Positions 53,440-64,000 of a DNA stretch of 64,000 nt are shown here, one piece after another. Source of the stretch: Taenia hydatigena (Eukaryota; Platyhelminthes; Cestoda; Cyclophyllidea; Taeniidae); contig JADWOT020000009.1 of NCBI GenBank assembly GCA_036345935.2, forward strand, positions 6,281,381-6,345,380, read 5' to 3'. The notes under the pieces were generated by a model, which worked only from the letters and a program-made list of their open reading frames with translations, was not told the DNA's origin and did no database searches. The position numbers were made by a program, and so were the translations under genes. Position 1 is the stretch's first letter. Each line of letters starts with the position of its first letter.

Positions 53440-53660
53440 TACTTGACAAAATTTTGCAGCTGCAGTGTCAAAGGGGCAAAAACAAAGAACACCAAAATAT
53501 CCCAGGCTGCACCACTACAGAAAGGAATGCCTGAGAAACTCTATCAGTGCGTCAAGGGGTTTTGAAGTTTAAATTGGCACCAAAACCACCACAGCCCGTT
53601 TTGAAAGTGGTACTGGTGTCCTCAGCATTTGAAAACCCACGCCGAAGCATGAGCCAATAA
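53440..53660 (+). pseudogene. broken coding-like stretch
   Basis: About 220 bases read as two plausible peptide pieces in different frames (SKGAKTKNTKISQAAPLQKG, then after a stop and frame change KPPQPVLKVVLVSSAFENP). The composition is coding-like, unlike the flanks, but no intact frame or splice pair exists. It may be a decayed retrocopy or transposon fragment; I do not recognise the parent. Confidence 0.2.
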
Positions 53661-55521
53661 GTGGATTTTCGGGTTGTGACTTTACCAAACAAAATTGGAC
53701 GACTGATGAATCATGGATACCCTGTGTATTGATATGTTGAAAATGTGGACGCCGTTGACGCAGTGGACAGCACAGATATGTTCGCGCCGTGAGTACATAA
53801 CAAAAGTAGAATATCCGCCCGTATAGTTTTGTATCAAGCTCGATTTTTTAATATTTGAACCAAGCACAAAGGTCAATCCTGTGCACCCTTTTTTATTTTG
53901 GAGGCAAAAAGCACCGTGCTTCGTATGCATAGAACTTGAAATTTTCAATTTACCGTGTGAAGAAGTCATGAAAATAAAATAAGCAATTTTAGTGGTTTTC
54001 AAGATCCTCCCACCTGTTACAGAGGTGGCTAAAGGGGCTAAACATTTAGCTAATGTTCCTGCCAATCCTGGGAATGTATTTTATGTTAAGAAATAAATGT
54101 AAAAGGCTTAACGAGCAGGAACTACTTCCATGCAGTATAGTTTAAAAATTCATTAAATTTCACAACGCTTAAGCCTTCGCCATTATTTTCAGGAGATGTC
54201 CTGTAGTTTCAACAAGTTCTAGCTGTCAAATAACATCTAGACGGCAAGCAACTCAAGCGCACGTTAAGGAGATATTCGAATTGTCTATTCATTGCCGACA
54301 TGAGCTCTTGCATTTCCACAAAAATTAATGCCCAACTTGGACCCATGCATTTCCCCAAAAAGGCAAGATATTGATGCACCTGGAGGATCTATTATTAACG
54401 AAGGGTGGGTCAAAACAGATGATCGAACATGGCGTTGAAATTGCCCACGACTTTGATGGTTTGTAGTTTTACAGTCGGTAAATAGAATGTGTGGTTCCGT
54501 TTGGTGGGTCACCTTTCCAGACCATTATAGTAGCACTGAATAAATGGGTGTGTTTGAATGGGTTCAAGAGATATCTGCAAAAGCTGCAGGTCCTGTGTTT
54601 CTAGAAGTCTCATCAATTTAAAGTGCCATCAAAGGCGCTTTATTTGTTGCTATTCTTAACAAAAATGTCAGATTATTACCTTCAACATTCGAGTTGCTCT
54701 GAAGGCTTCATAGAGTGTAGGATTTTGGAAGGTGGTCTATTGTAAGCATTTAGGAGGACTAGGGGTCAAGAGGCAGCATAAACGACTTCTCAATGGATTC
54801 CATCAGATTTCGTAATGCAGACCTCAAATCTGTTCATTTTTATGTTGATAGCAATACAGCCTAAAAGTATAGCCTCTTGAAGGTTTGAATAGAGGCCTCA
54901 CTTGCCACCGAAGTTTTTCCCAAGTGTTTTTTCAATTGGAATACTTGAGGTGCTTATTCCATATGATTAACAAAGTAGGTAAAAATGCGTAATTCGGTTA
55001 ATTTAGCTCCACATTTCGGTGGATTTGCATCACATAATGGTAAGAGCAGTGTGTAGTTCTATGTCGTCTTAAGGCGTTTTGCATGTGGTCTGCCTGGGAG
55101 TGCAAACACTCCCAATGAGTGTCCTTCTCCCATTACCCGACTTCTTCACAATTAAAAGCCCAAACACTACAAATTAGCATAATAGCATCATTGTATTCTT
55201 ACATGCAAGCTGCAATTCCTCTATCCTTATATTGTGTTATGAATAGTTTACCTTGAGCACTTATAAACAAGTCGTTTTTGTATTTTAGAATTATGAATTC
55301 CAGAGGTCCAAAAATATCCAATCAAGTGGGCTTTTGCATTTCCCAGCTACCTCCTACGAGTCGAATTCCATCAATGAAAAGCAAATGACAATGTCAGATA
55401 ATTTTACTTTTTAATTGATGGGAAAATACTTCTACTTTATTAAAACTAATGCTTCAATGGAACACTGGTCTGGACATAAACCTTGATTTTTGTTTTTTTA
55501 ATGCCGTGGTAGGGCTCTAAC

Positions 55522-55644
55522 ATGGCCTTAGCACACCATGAGCTAGAAGCCTCCAGCCTTGAGAGTGCAAATACGGTGATGCGGCAGCTCCAATGCGAGG
55601 CAAAAGGGCACATTTTTCTCACGGCTGCTCCAAACCTTGCCCGT
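55522..55644 (+). CDS. candidate first coding exon of the right-hand gene
   Basis: An ATG in good context (AACATGG) with an in-frame TAG four codons upstream opens 41 codons (MALAHHELEASSLESAN…) that end exactly at a CGT|GTAAGT donor in phase 0. The next plus-strand exon I can support starts at 57839 in phase 2, so at least one linking exon is missing if both belong to one gene. The GC-rich DNA continues past the donor, where CCAAT words occur. Function unknown. Confidence 0.3.
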
Positions 55645-55689
55645 GTAAGTGTGCAAGATGCGCGCACCTCGAAGTCATGGCTATCGATT

Positions 55690-55765
55690 ACACCTTCGAG
55701 CCAATCACCTAACGAGCTGTCTCGGACACGCGTTGAGCTTCAACGCAGTCCTGTGATTGGGCATC
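55690..55765. promoter_or_regulatory. GC-rich block with paired CCAAT boxes
   Basis: A forward CCAAT (in GAGCCAATCACC) and an inverted one (GTGATTGGGC) face each other about 50 bases apart, in CpG-rich DNA (GGACACGCG, CACGCG). This is promoter-like for genes without a TATA box. It lies just after the candidate first exon, so it may instead serve a downstream start or be coincidental. Confidence 0.25.
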
Positions 55766-57838
55766 CGTGCACGCGTGAAGGCAGCTGCCTCGCCAGTGGC
55801 TGAAATCACACAGCTTTCGGAAATCATTTCAAAAGGCGGCTACCGCATGGCTTGGCTTGCGTAAAATGGTGACCCACTGAAACTGCGTTGACGGTGGATT
55901 TCTATGTTTGCTGAAAGTAGGTTTGTCATTTTCGTCTGTCATAACCATATTGTTAACTGGTGTTTGAACGGGATCCAGTTTTTCGGATTCATATATTCAT
56001 AAGTGAGCATCCTTGTTAGCTAATTATGATAGGATAAAAGAGCAATCTAGATTTGATTCGCTGATATTATTAATAGCTAAAAGGTGTTACGCATCATTTT
56101 TATTGTTGGAGGAAGTGAATTGTTTATTGGTAAGGCTGTTTGCAATCTCGTGTATTCTGTGTGGTTCATCATTGCCTTTCGTCCGTCCAAGGTAATTTAA
56201 ATAGCCATATGCTGCTTCGACTAGTGGTTAGACTTCATACTTAGGTTCACAATTTGATAATGAATAGTTGGCACCTTCCTTATTCATAAAAACAAACAAG
56301 AGTGGGTGGCATTTTGACGAGTATTTATAGCCCATGCACTGGATGAATACGATCACGCAGAAACATTGTTTATCAGATTGCAGACACTTTTGACGAAGTT
56401 TGAATTTTCGTGGTACTGAGGCCAAAGTGATTCACACGAGGGTTTGACGTGAGTGTGTGCGTACGAGTGTGAAACAAGTGACCACTAGCTGCGATCGTGC
56501 ACAAGCCAAATCAGAACCTTGGTTAGGCTAGCAATGTGTTGTGGGACTCAAAAAAGGGTACCTTTTCATTCTGCAAAGGGCGATACAGAACCACACAACT
56601 GACACGGTGATTGTGGTTACTTTGTAGAAGACGAATTTTATTGTGCTAGCGGGCAGTGCAAAGTGTCAAAGATGCTTCAGTGATTAATGCGTAGAAGTAT
56701 TTATGTTGGGCTTCAAAACTCAACCTTCATGCACGAACACTTAAAAGGGATCCGAATTTAAGCTAACAAATTCTCGCAATTTTTTCCTTTTCTCCCAGTG
56801 AATTTTATTAAAAGGGAGACATTTCTATTTTCCAGTAATAGGCTCACCTGATTTATGGTATTTTGAGGTTTTCTTGAAACTCCAGTCTTAAACAAAAGAT
56901 TACTGAAGCCCGACATGCGGGATCAGCAAAGTACATCTCATAAACTTCCAAGTAAGGTGATCGGAGCACGGAGCCCTTATAAAGTTTGATTATTTTGGTA
57001 AAAGTGTTGCAATGGATGCCGGTCGGAAGTAAAAATTGTGCGGCATTTGGATATCCATACTATGGGCACTGGTCCAACTCCAACTCCCGTACCAAGTCCG
57101 AACGCTCCGCACTCAGAAGTTATTTATATTCGGTGTACCTGATGTCTTTGAACTGACGTGAAGCTGATGGTCGAATTGCCGATTATGTCCTTTTACCAAA
57201 GTTAGTAATCCAGGTGTAAAGTGCCAATGAATCCCCCATGACCAAAACAAACGATGAGATCTCGATTACTTGTCTGTTAAAGTATTCTGATCATGAGGAA
57301 ATTTATCTGACTCACGAGTTCGATCTTTCAGTTAACGACAAGTCTACATTGTGACTGCTTTCGTTACAGTCATGGAAGGGAGTGAAAATTTTATGTGCTT
57401 TAAATCTAAGTTTTGGAATGAGTTTGACTTTTTAGGGGAAGTATTGTAAAGTGGAACAACTGGTTCATCATTTGCTGGGTTTCATGCCACGCACACCAAA
57501 TTCACTCCCCATCGCTCTCTAAGATGGCGATGAGGAGTGGGTTTGGAGCATTGCGATTACTCTTCAAGAGGTGTAAACAAAAAAAAACACTAGTGACTTT
57601 AGGTAGGCTTACATTCCACATAGTTATTCCTTTAAAATTTAGTCATTTGAGTACAGCATTAATCGAAGATTTGTTTTAAAAGCGTTTAAGATAGGCATGA
57701 TTTCATTTAGTTAGCTCCAAATCTTATTTTGAAATTTTTAAATATAGCCCAGTGAAAGTGGTACCCAGATGATAACTCCTACTACTTTTGGGTTCTGAAA
57801 TAATCAACCCCCAAGATTGCATTGTTTCCATTTAGCAG

Positions 57839-60800
57839 CCGCTGCTCCGTTGTTGTAAAGACGCCGACACCATCGCTGCAGCAAATGTCATCGCCCCTGT
57901 CCCTTGAAAGAGGACATGCAGTGGTGGGAGGCCACCTCTTCTCTCCTCTGCCACAAAAGCGGGTTTTAGGCGACTCCCTGATGCAGGAGTCGCGCATCTT
58001 GCCGTGCGACCGCGATGCTCACGTTGGGAGCCCTTTTACTCTCAAAGTGAAAGACGTTGAAGCCGCTTTAACCGTAGGTCAACAAACACAGAAGATTTCT
58101 TGTGGTTCTCCACTCCCAGGTTTGAGTGTCATGATTTAGTTAAATTGATCCGGTAAATCTGTTCAAACTTGATTTTGTAAAAGGGACTGCAACTGGCGCA
58201 CATAGCATCAGTTATTTCCACACCTATTCAGGACTACCTTACTTTGTGGAGAGAATGAAATATTCAATAGTTGGACTATCGCAGAGCTCATGGAAACATA
58301 TTTCAGTAACATTGTTAATGCATTTTCCCAAGGGATTACTAGAAGTAATCTCATTTAGCACAATTTAAAGTTTGATTTCACAGACTAGTTACAGTTCATA
58401 GCGACTTTTTGGAATCTAGTCGAAGACACAAACCTTTTGCTGAAAGTGCTTGCTGGAGTATTTTAACAGACCGCATTCGATGGCTTCAGACTTTACTTTT
58501 GGGGAGAATTTTGATTAAAGCTAACAACAATTTCCTATATTTTGATGTCCAATATACTTACTGCGACCTTATTTCCTTCTAAGGCATAAAAACAGTTTTA
58601 TTTTCCCTTTGTGATGATTGGGGGAAGTTTTGCTATATTATTTTAGAGGAAAGAACTCCGTTAAGGCCAAACATATCCCCGGAACGAATTCTAAGGCAAG
58701 GAAAAAACCCATCTTAAAGTTGGACCGATACCTTGCATGTGTGCAAAAAGATGTGAATTGAAAGTGATAAGGGATGCACATGCTAGATGCTATCAACTTT
58801 TTTAGTGTCTACTATGGGAGCTAAAAATCACTATCACGTACTCTCGCACCGTATTCACCGAACCCCACATCCTGCTAGAATGATACGAAAGAAAATAAAT
58901 GCATTTCTGATCCAAAATTCAGGTTAAGTGGAAGGAATTATGTAACCTCCTTAAGGTGACATTTTAATTTGAAGTCACCTCTGCAGCATAAGACCGCTTT
59001 ACAGTACACCTTTTTAGCCACAGGATTCTCCCATTCCCACCAGGGAATACCTAGATCATGCACTATTAAGAGTGTACTCAGGTGTTTCAATTTAGGAGAA
59101 GGTTGCTACAATGCTGGTAGTCAGACTTCAAGAGCCAACGATTTTGCTATAGGCCTAAAATATTAGAGCGAGCCTGAAAGTCCTCTGATTTTCAGCCAGT
59201 AATTCCGTCTTATTGATAGCAAAGCTTTTACGCCGCAATAGAGGACGAATAAACTTAGGGGTACGAAGAATGCCTCGTTTTCTTTGTTTACACAGATACC
59301 CTCTGTTTAGCTGTCAACGGTCGCTAAGTAATGTTTTCACTGCGTCTTCCTCGGTCGTTTTGCTTACACAGTTGGGACTGAACCAAAATTTAAAATCTGC
59401 TTGTGACTGATTGACCGTAAACAGCATCACTTTAAAGCCACGAGAATGATTGCTATTTGTCCACGCAAGCTAACAGATAAAATTTTTTTCGTTTAATTTC
59501 GAGACAGAGCCAAAGAGACATCGAGGATTCCCGTGGTGTTAGCCACGGGAATGCAAATACGCTTATTGTTGTGATCCATTCGCATTGAAATGCATAGGTC
59601 GCGCTATTTGCGTACTTACTTAATCCAGGATGACTAAACTGTTTAATTCCTGACTTTACTGATCGAAACAAGCGTTGTCCGGAAAAATAGTCACATATTT
59701 TCACTGCATGCATTTAATTAGGTCATGCGTTTCTATAGGCAGAACCGGTCATGGTTTCATCGTATTTCTAACTTAGAACAGCGAAGGTGTGAAAACACGC
59801 GTTGCTTGTGCTGCAGTTGTTCATTCTGTGAAACATTTTCCAAACTAACCGCCCAAGGCTTATTTATTGTTGGTCTTTTTACTATCCTTTAGGAACCACA
59901 CTTGTCCTGTTAGTTGATCTGAGTTTTAATGATAGGACTTACTCTAATGCAATGTTTGCACTCGACCCAGCATGGTATTCTTCGAATTAAGTGAACGACC
60001 ATTTCTCAAGTACGCCTAACGCAGCGGCCTTAAACCTTCAATATTTTGGATCATAAAGAGGGAAATTTGAGTACTAATTGATGGGTGAAAGACAACCAAA
60101 TTAGCTAACTTGGTATTGAGTAGTCACGCAAAGTGAAATTTAGTCCCAGCGCAGCTCAACGATGTGGGATTCTCAAAAAACACTGTCAATTAGACTGAGT
60201 TGGCATAGCTCTTGACAGCCTACGGTAAAATGCGTTGAAACTAGGCTCGTAGCATCCAAGGAGAGCGAAACTGCATAAAAGAAGGCGATATTGCCACTAT
60301 GCCACGCTCAATAATTTACAACCTTAATAACCAAATGCAGGGAAGTTCTTTGAAAACAAAAAACACAGATGAATTAGACTGCTTAGATTAATCATTCTTA
60401 GAGCATTTGTAGCATAGAGATTCGATTACACAGGAGATAATTCTTTGCATAATCTCAACTATTGCAGTGATTAAATGCCCTTACGAAAATTTTGGCTCCT
60501 TCGGTGGCGGTACAGGAAGGCCCAGGTTTAAAACGTGTGTTTCCGTTCGTATCCACGATAGACCATCCACCCTCTTGCAAGCGGTAGCCCACACCACACA
60601 TTAGCGTTGGCTCTAATTGTCCTTGTGCATTCCTTGCCGCACTGAAAACGTTCACTTCCTAACGCAGACGATGGGTAGGAGAGTTAAGTGGTCAGCATCC
60701 GCTTTGCCCACATCGATGTGTATCGATAAAGGAGATAATATGAAATGCTAAGCTTTGGGCTGTTGGTGCCAAAGGTACAAAAGTGTGGTATTTGTGAAGG

Positions 60801-62431
60801 AGTAATGACCCTCTCGAGTAGCGCGTGAATCTCGAACTGGGGATTGCGCACAAATTATGCGTAAATAATGTCAACGTGAATTTTTTGGAGATTTCATTCT
60901 GTTCGTTGTGTGATGAAAAATCGCATTAAGAATAAAAATTAAGTTGTCCTTTCATTTTAGGTTTCATTTAAAAAGATTAGCATTATGTGTCGGCGAAAAT
61001 TTTACTCTCCTTGTGAGTGCCTCATGGACGGATTTGCGGTTATCCGATTTCAGATGCCATTTGCATCAAGACGGTTGATCACAAAAACATCGTCATCAAA
61101 TAGTTCAAAAGTGATTGCATTAACGAAAAGCGTTTAAAATTTATCATTCTACGTATGATTTAGCCCCCAAGAAATCAACAATCTTGTTAAAGGGCTTGCT
61201 TTAGAAAAGGTGGAATATGCTTTGATTCCGCCAATTGTAGGGAGTAAGATTGTGCTCATTTTGGCTGGAATAGGTCATTGTTTTTGTTATTGCATCAAGA
61301 GCTGCGATAGACCGATGACTGCAGTGTCACTTCATGTTACTATTCTTTTCAGTCATCCTACGTCGAAACTGACAGTGTCATCTCATCATGCATGCTCACA
61401 TCGGAGAGCTTTTACGGGCAGACTGAGACGTCGATACATCGGTGTGGCGCAAACCCAACCAACGAGTCATTTTCACTGGAGAATGTAGGGAAAGCTGCTG
61501 GCGAAACACTATCACAAGCGAAGTCTGATAAAGTTTCGGTAAACGATTCATCCCCACCAAAGGTAACGCGTTTCGACAATTACGGTTTCACACTTCAAAA
61601 AAATCGTTTTGATCTCCAACTTGCGGTCGAAAATAATCTGCTCAAGTCAAACAGTAAAATGACCGTTTTTTGCAAATTCGGAAATTCTAACGACATTATC
61701 ATTAAATAAAATTTAAATGCAAATGAGTGGTTAAAATATGAATGTAACCATCAGTGTTTAATTAATGAAAAGTCGTGTGGTATATCAACTTATTTCTCTT
61801 TTCCTTGCTCAGTTGCGGAGGCACAATGTTAATTGGGGAGACAGGAATTCAATTAGATTTTCAATTGAATATCCCAAGTCAATGGCTGCAGAACTCACGC
61901 CCCAAGTTATTGAAAAGGTGAGTTAATCCGCACTTGAGCATGGAATTGATGTACAGACAACTATTTTGTAATAGCTAAAACCGAAATAGCGTTATCCTTG
62001 GTGCCTAAAATATGTGCTCCCTCCGCTGCAACTCACTGCATCTGTAGGTAGGCATCGAACAATTGTTTACTAGCTAATGTATATTTAACTCATTAAGAGG
62101 AATCTTTTATGCCTAAAAATAAGAACTTTTTTGGTTGGGAGAGGTCAAAGGATAGAGGAATAAAATAATGACATGTTGATAATCACCAATTAACTCTTCC
62201 GAGAGTGATGTTCAGGGTTGCATTTCATGCCTCCTACTCATTTTTTTTTCACCTTATTAGGTCAAAAATTTGAGCTACTTTAAAATATGCTTTGGAACCG
62301 AATTTTCTGACGATGACGATGAGGAAGAAAGCGATGATCAGTCGCTGGAAGAAAAAAACATCACGACCACCACCGCAGAAATCAACGAAAATGATCTCAC
62401 CCCTTCTACGACCAGTTTACCTAACGTGGTG
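57839..62431 (+). CDS. unrecognised multi-exon gene, acidic Ser-rich protein (partial)
   Basis: Four exons chain in one frame: 57839-58073 (phase 2 in, 0 out), 61353-61562, 61813-61917 and 62261-62431 (all 0 in, 0 out), with acceptors TTTAGCAG, TCTTTTCAG, CCTTGCTCAG, CCTTATTAG and donors GTAGGT, GTAACG, GTGAGT, GTAAGT. The first acceptor is a TAGCAG tandem that would add or drop one residue. The product has no membrane segment or signal peptide in the visible part. It is Ser/Pro-rich, includes WGDRNSIRFSIEYP in the third exon, and in the fourth an acidic run (SDDDDEEESDD) that looks like a casein-kinase-2 target. I do not recognise the family. Ends are unresolved: see the candidate first exon at 55522 and the possible last exon at 62474. 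Moderate confidence that it is a gene; exon 57839 and its join to 61353 are the weakest parts. Confidence 0.5.
60485..60641 (-). other. candidate minus-strand exon, Cys-containing
   Basis: A 157-base minus-strand segment has an acceptor (ACGTTTTCAG), a donor (TTC|GTAAGG) and 52 open codons of protein-like sequence (for example CGVGYRLQEGGWSIVDTNGN). It reads like an extracellular module but matches no family I know. It lies in the 3.3-kb intron of the plus-strand gene. The plus strand is also open here, so this may be a composition effect. Confidence 0.25.
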
Positions 62432-62473
62432 GTAAGTAAAAAAAGTTTCGAGGAATAACGCCGATGCCGTTAG

Positions 62474-62569
62474 TCCAACATTTCAATCCTACTGCCAAAA
62501 ATGCCACCGCCTGGTGGAGATCACTGCACACATGTGGCTACACGAACCGAGTTGCGTCATCTCGCATAG
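62474..62569 (+). CDS. possible last exon after a 42-nt intron
   Basis: If the donor at 62432 (GTAAGT) is joined to the AG at 62472-62473, a 42-nt intron is removed and the frame continues for 31 codons (SNISILLPKMPPPGGDHC…) to a TAG. Introns this short are known in flatworms. The acceptor lacks a good pyrimidine run, and the other two frames are also open here, so the true next exon may lie to the right of the window. Confidence 0.25.
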   Translation, partial: SNISILLPKMPPPGGDHCTHVATRTELRHLA

Positions 62570-64000
62570 CGGAGTGATCTCAACCGAAACGGGAAACATT
62601 TGCATTTTTACTAACTGCCGTGATGGATGTTTGATATCCACTTAACAGCTAAATACCAATTTCAGTGTAATTATGAAACCATGAAGAACTAGACCGCATA
62701 CTTTTTTGTAGAATCAAAAATGTCATTAACATTGCTTCTTTGATTGATGAATGTGTCTGCTGCAACAAGAATTGCGTTCATTACGAAATCATTTCACAGA
62801 ACTTATGTGCGCTAAAACGAACGAACACCCTCACTGGATAGTTATAAGTCATCCTGCAGTGGCCTGTGCCGCCCACTGGCACGTTGTTAGTCAGCTACGA
62901 GTCAGTTGTGCCACGCAAGTGGGCGAGAAAGCAAATACACCCGACCCCAAGATTAAGAAATATGTATGAAGCACATAACGACACCGTATTTGTTCCTATT
63001 TTTTGTAAAAACGTAGTTAGTATACGTGCGGATGTTTGAAGGCACGAGTTGTTGCAATTCAACCGCCATTAATTATCAATTGACCGTCTTTTTAAGAAGA
63101 CCACCGCCATTTACCGTAGGTTATAAGCTCTCCAAAGCACCGCTTAATTCGTGGTTGTAAGTTTTCTATGGTCATGAACGGTAATTAGTGTAATTTATCA
63201 ACTCTACGCACAATTTTGTGTCCGTACCGCATAAATTAGCCCACACCACGCAACACATTTTTGAATAGAAAGGTGATTAAACCGAGTTTACTTCAAGCTT
63301 AAACGTTGGGCAGTTAACTTTTAGGTCACAGCCATAGAAATGTAACAGCTCAAGTACTTTTAAGTACCCTTATACGTAAGATACAGTTTGTCTTGCCGAA
63401 GTAACGACGAACCGTTGACAGTATGGTAGTTTACATTTTCAAACGCCTTGGATTGATCGCATAGTCTGAGGAAGAAAAAAGCAATCTACCTTATGATTCA
63501 CTACCACTTCAAATAAAACTTAGGATAAACCCCTTTCAGGTCAGGTCAAACCGTTACTTCGATCCCGTTGAATGATAATACTTGCTGACTGTCAAGTAGC
63601 TACGTTGCATTGCTTAGAATACAGAACGAAAGTTATTAATGGGTATTCCACATACATTCCGAAGCCTAATAGGAATATAATCGAGATCCACACGGAACTG
63701 TGCACATGATAGCACTCTTGGCCGGGAGGAAGAAATGAAAAGAAGGAAGCAAAAGGCGGAGCAGGGTAATATGCCTGATTTAACAGTTGACGGAAAAAAA
63801 TCATGTGCTTTTTGAAGGGAGACTTTTAGACCCCGGCTTTGTTTAGCTGTCAATGGCAACTGTTTTCTGGTTGGGCATCACATTTATCTCTGCAGTGGTT
63901 TGTCTCATGTGTCTCATGTGAGTCCATATTTCACTAAAAAACTACATTTCTCTGTTAGAATCAACACTACGGAATGGCAGGATTCCTTTTTTACAATAAA
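62570..64000. other. right end without a firm gene
   Basis: AT-rich DNA with no supported plus-strand exon. An AATAAA word occurs near 63514 on the plus strand, nearly 950 bases beyond the possible last exon, so it is not a convincing 3' end for it. The only exon-like item is the short minus-strand segment at 63656-63716. Confidence 0.5.
63656..63716 (-). other. candidate short minus-strand exon
   Basis: Sixty-one bases between a pyrimidine-rich acceptor (CCTCCCGGCCAAG) and a GTATGT donor encode VLSCAQFRVDLDYIPIRLRN in the same phases (2 in, 0 out) as the candidate exon at 60485-60641. It is too short to judge alone. Confidence 0.15.

Larger units (their letters stand above)
46199..55521. 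other. gene-poor spacer with relic-like segments
   Basis: AT-rich DNA upstream of the GPCR. Three spots deviate: a GC-rich, possibly tRNA-derived patch at 47155-47330; an ATG-initiated frame of 82 codons at 51516-51764 followed by a GC-rich block to about 51965; and a broken coding-like stretch at about 53440-53660. No gene with consistent exons could be assembled. The GPCR promoter should lie just right of 46198, but I cannot identify its elements. Confidence 0.55.

Noticed and set aside
57000..57175. Short plus-strand frame with GYPYYGHWSNSN
   Set aside because: Looks protein-like, but no usable acceptor or donor lets it join the exons at 55522 or 57839.
1..64000. tRNA, rRNA, CRISPR, known flatworm microRNA or spliced-leader sequences
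   Set aside because: None recognised by eye; no intact tRNA box pair at normal spacing, no regular direct-repeat array, and none of the conserved microRNA words I looked for.

Overview
The window is eukaryotic, animal nuclear DNA: about 40% GC, genes split by GT-AG introns of a few hundred bases to several kilobases, and long gene-poor spacers with few obvious mobile elements. A clear Hunchback zinc-finger gene places it in Bilateria. The look (AT-rich, few repeats, a very divergent orphan rhodopsin-type GPCR, one possible 42-nt intron) fits a flatworm, perhaps a tapeworm, but that assignment is inference.

Layout from left to right. Positions 1-3307 hold no gene I can support. Positions 3308-21214 on the minus strand are one ten-exon major-facilitator transporter of the SLC46 (proton-coupled folate transporter-like) type. 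I reconstructed it exon by exon: every junction is GT-AG, all phases agree, and it gives 572 residues from ATG to stop. Positions 21215-30044 are an 8.8-kb divergent spacer with GC-rich blocks, simple repeats and a pyrimidine tract. Positions 30059-36539 on the plus strand are hunchback (hb), five coding exons with eight C2H2 fingers arranged 2+4+2, followed by a polyadenylation signal. Positions 36676-44938 are gene-poor. Positions 44939-46198 on the minus strand are an intronless orphan GPCR of 419 residues. Positions 46199-55521 are gene-poor with a few relic-like segments. From about 55.5 kb to 62.4 kb on the plus strand there is a set of phase-compatible exons of an unrecognised, probably cytosolic, acidic and Ser-rich protein; its ends are unresolved. 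The last 1.4 kb has no firm gene.

The genes are ordinary single eukaryotic transcription units and do not form an operon. The transporter and hb are divergently arranged, so regulatory DNA for either could lie in the spacer between them. I do not see a convincing new biological system. The points most worth following are the architecture and alternative N-terminus of the Hunchback protein, the degenerate orphan GPCR, a possible short splice form of the transporter, tRNA-promoter-like relics, and the unnamed right-hand gene.
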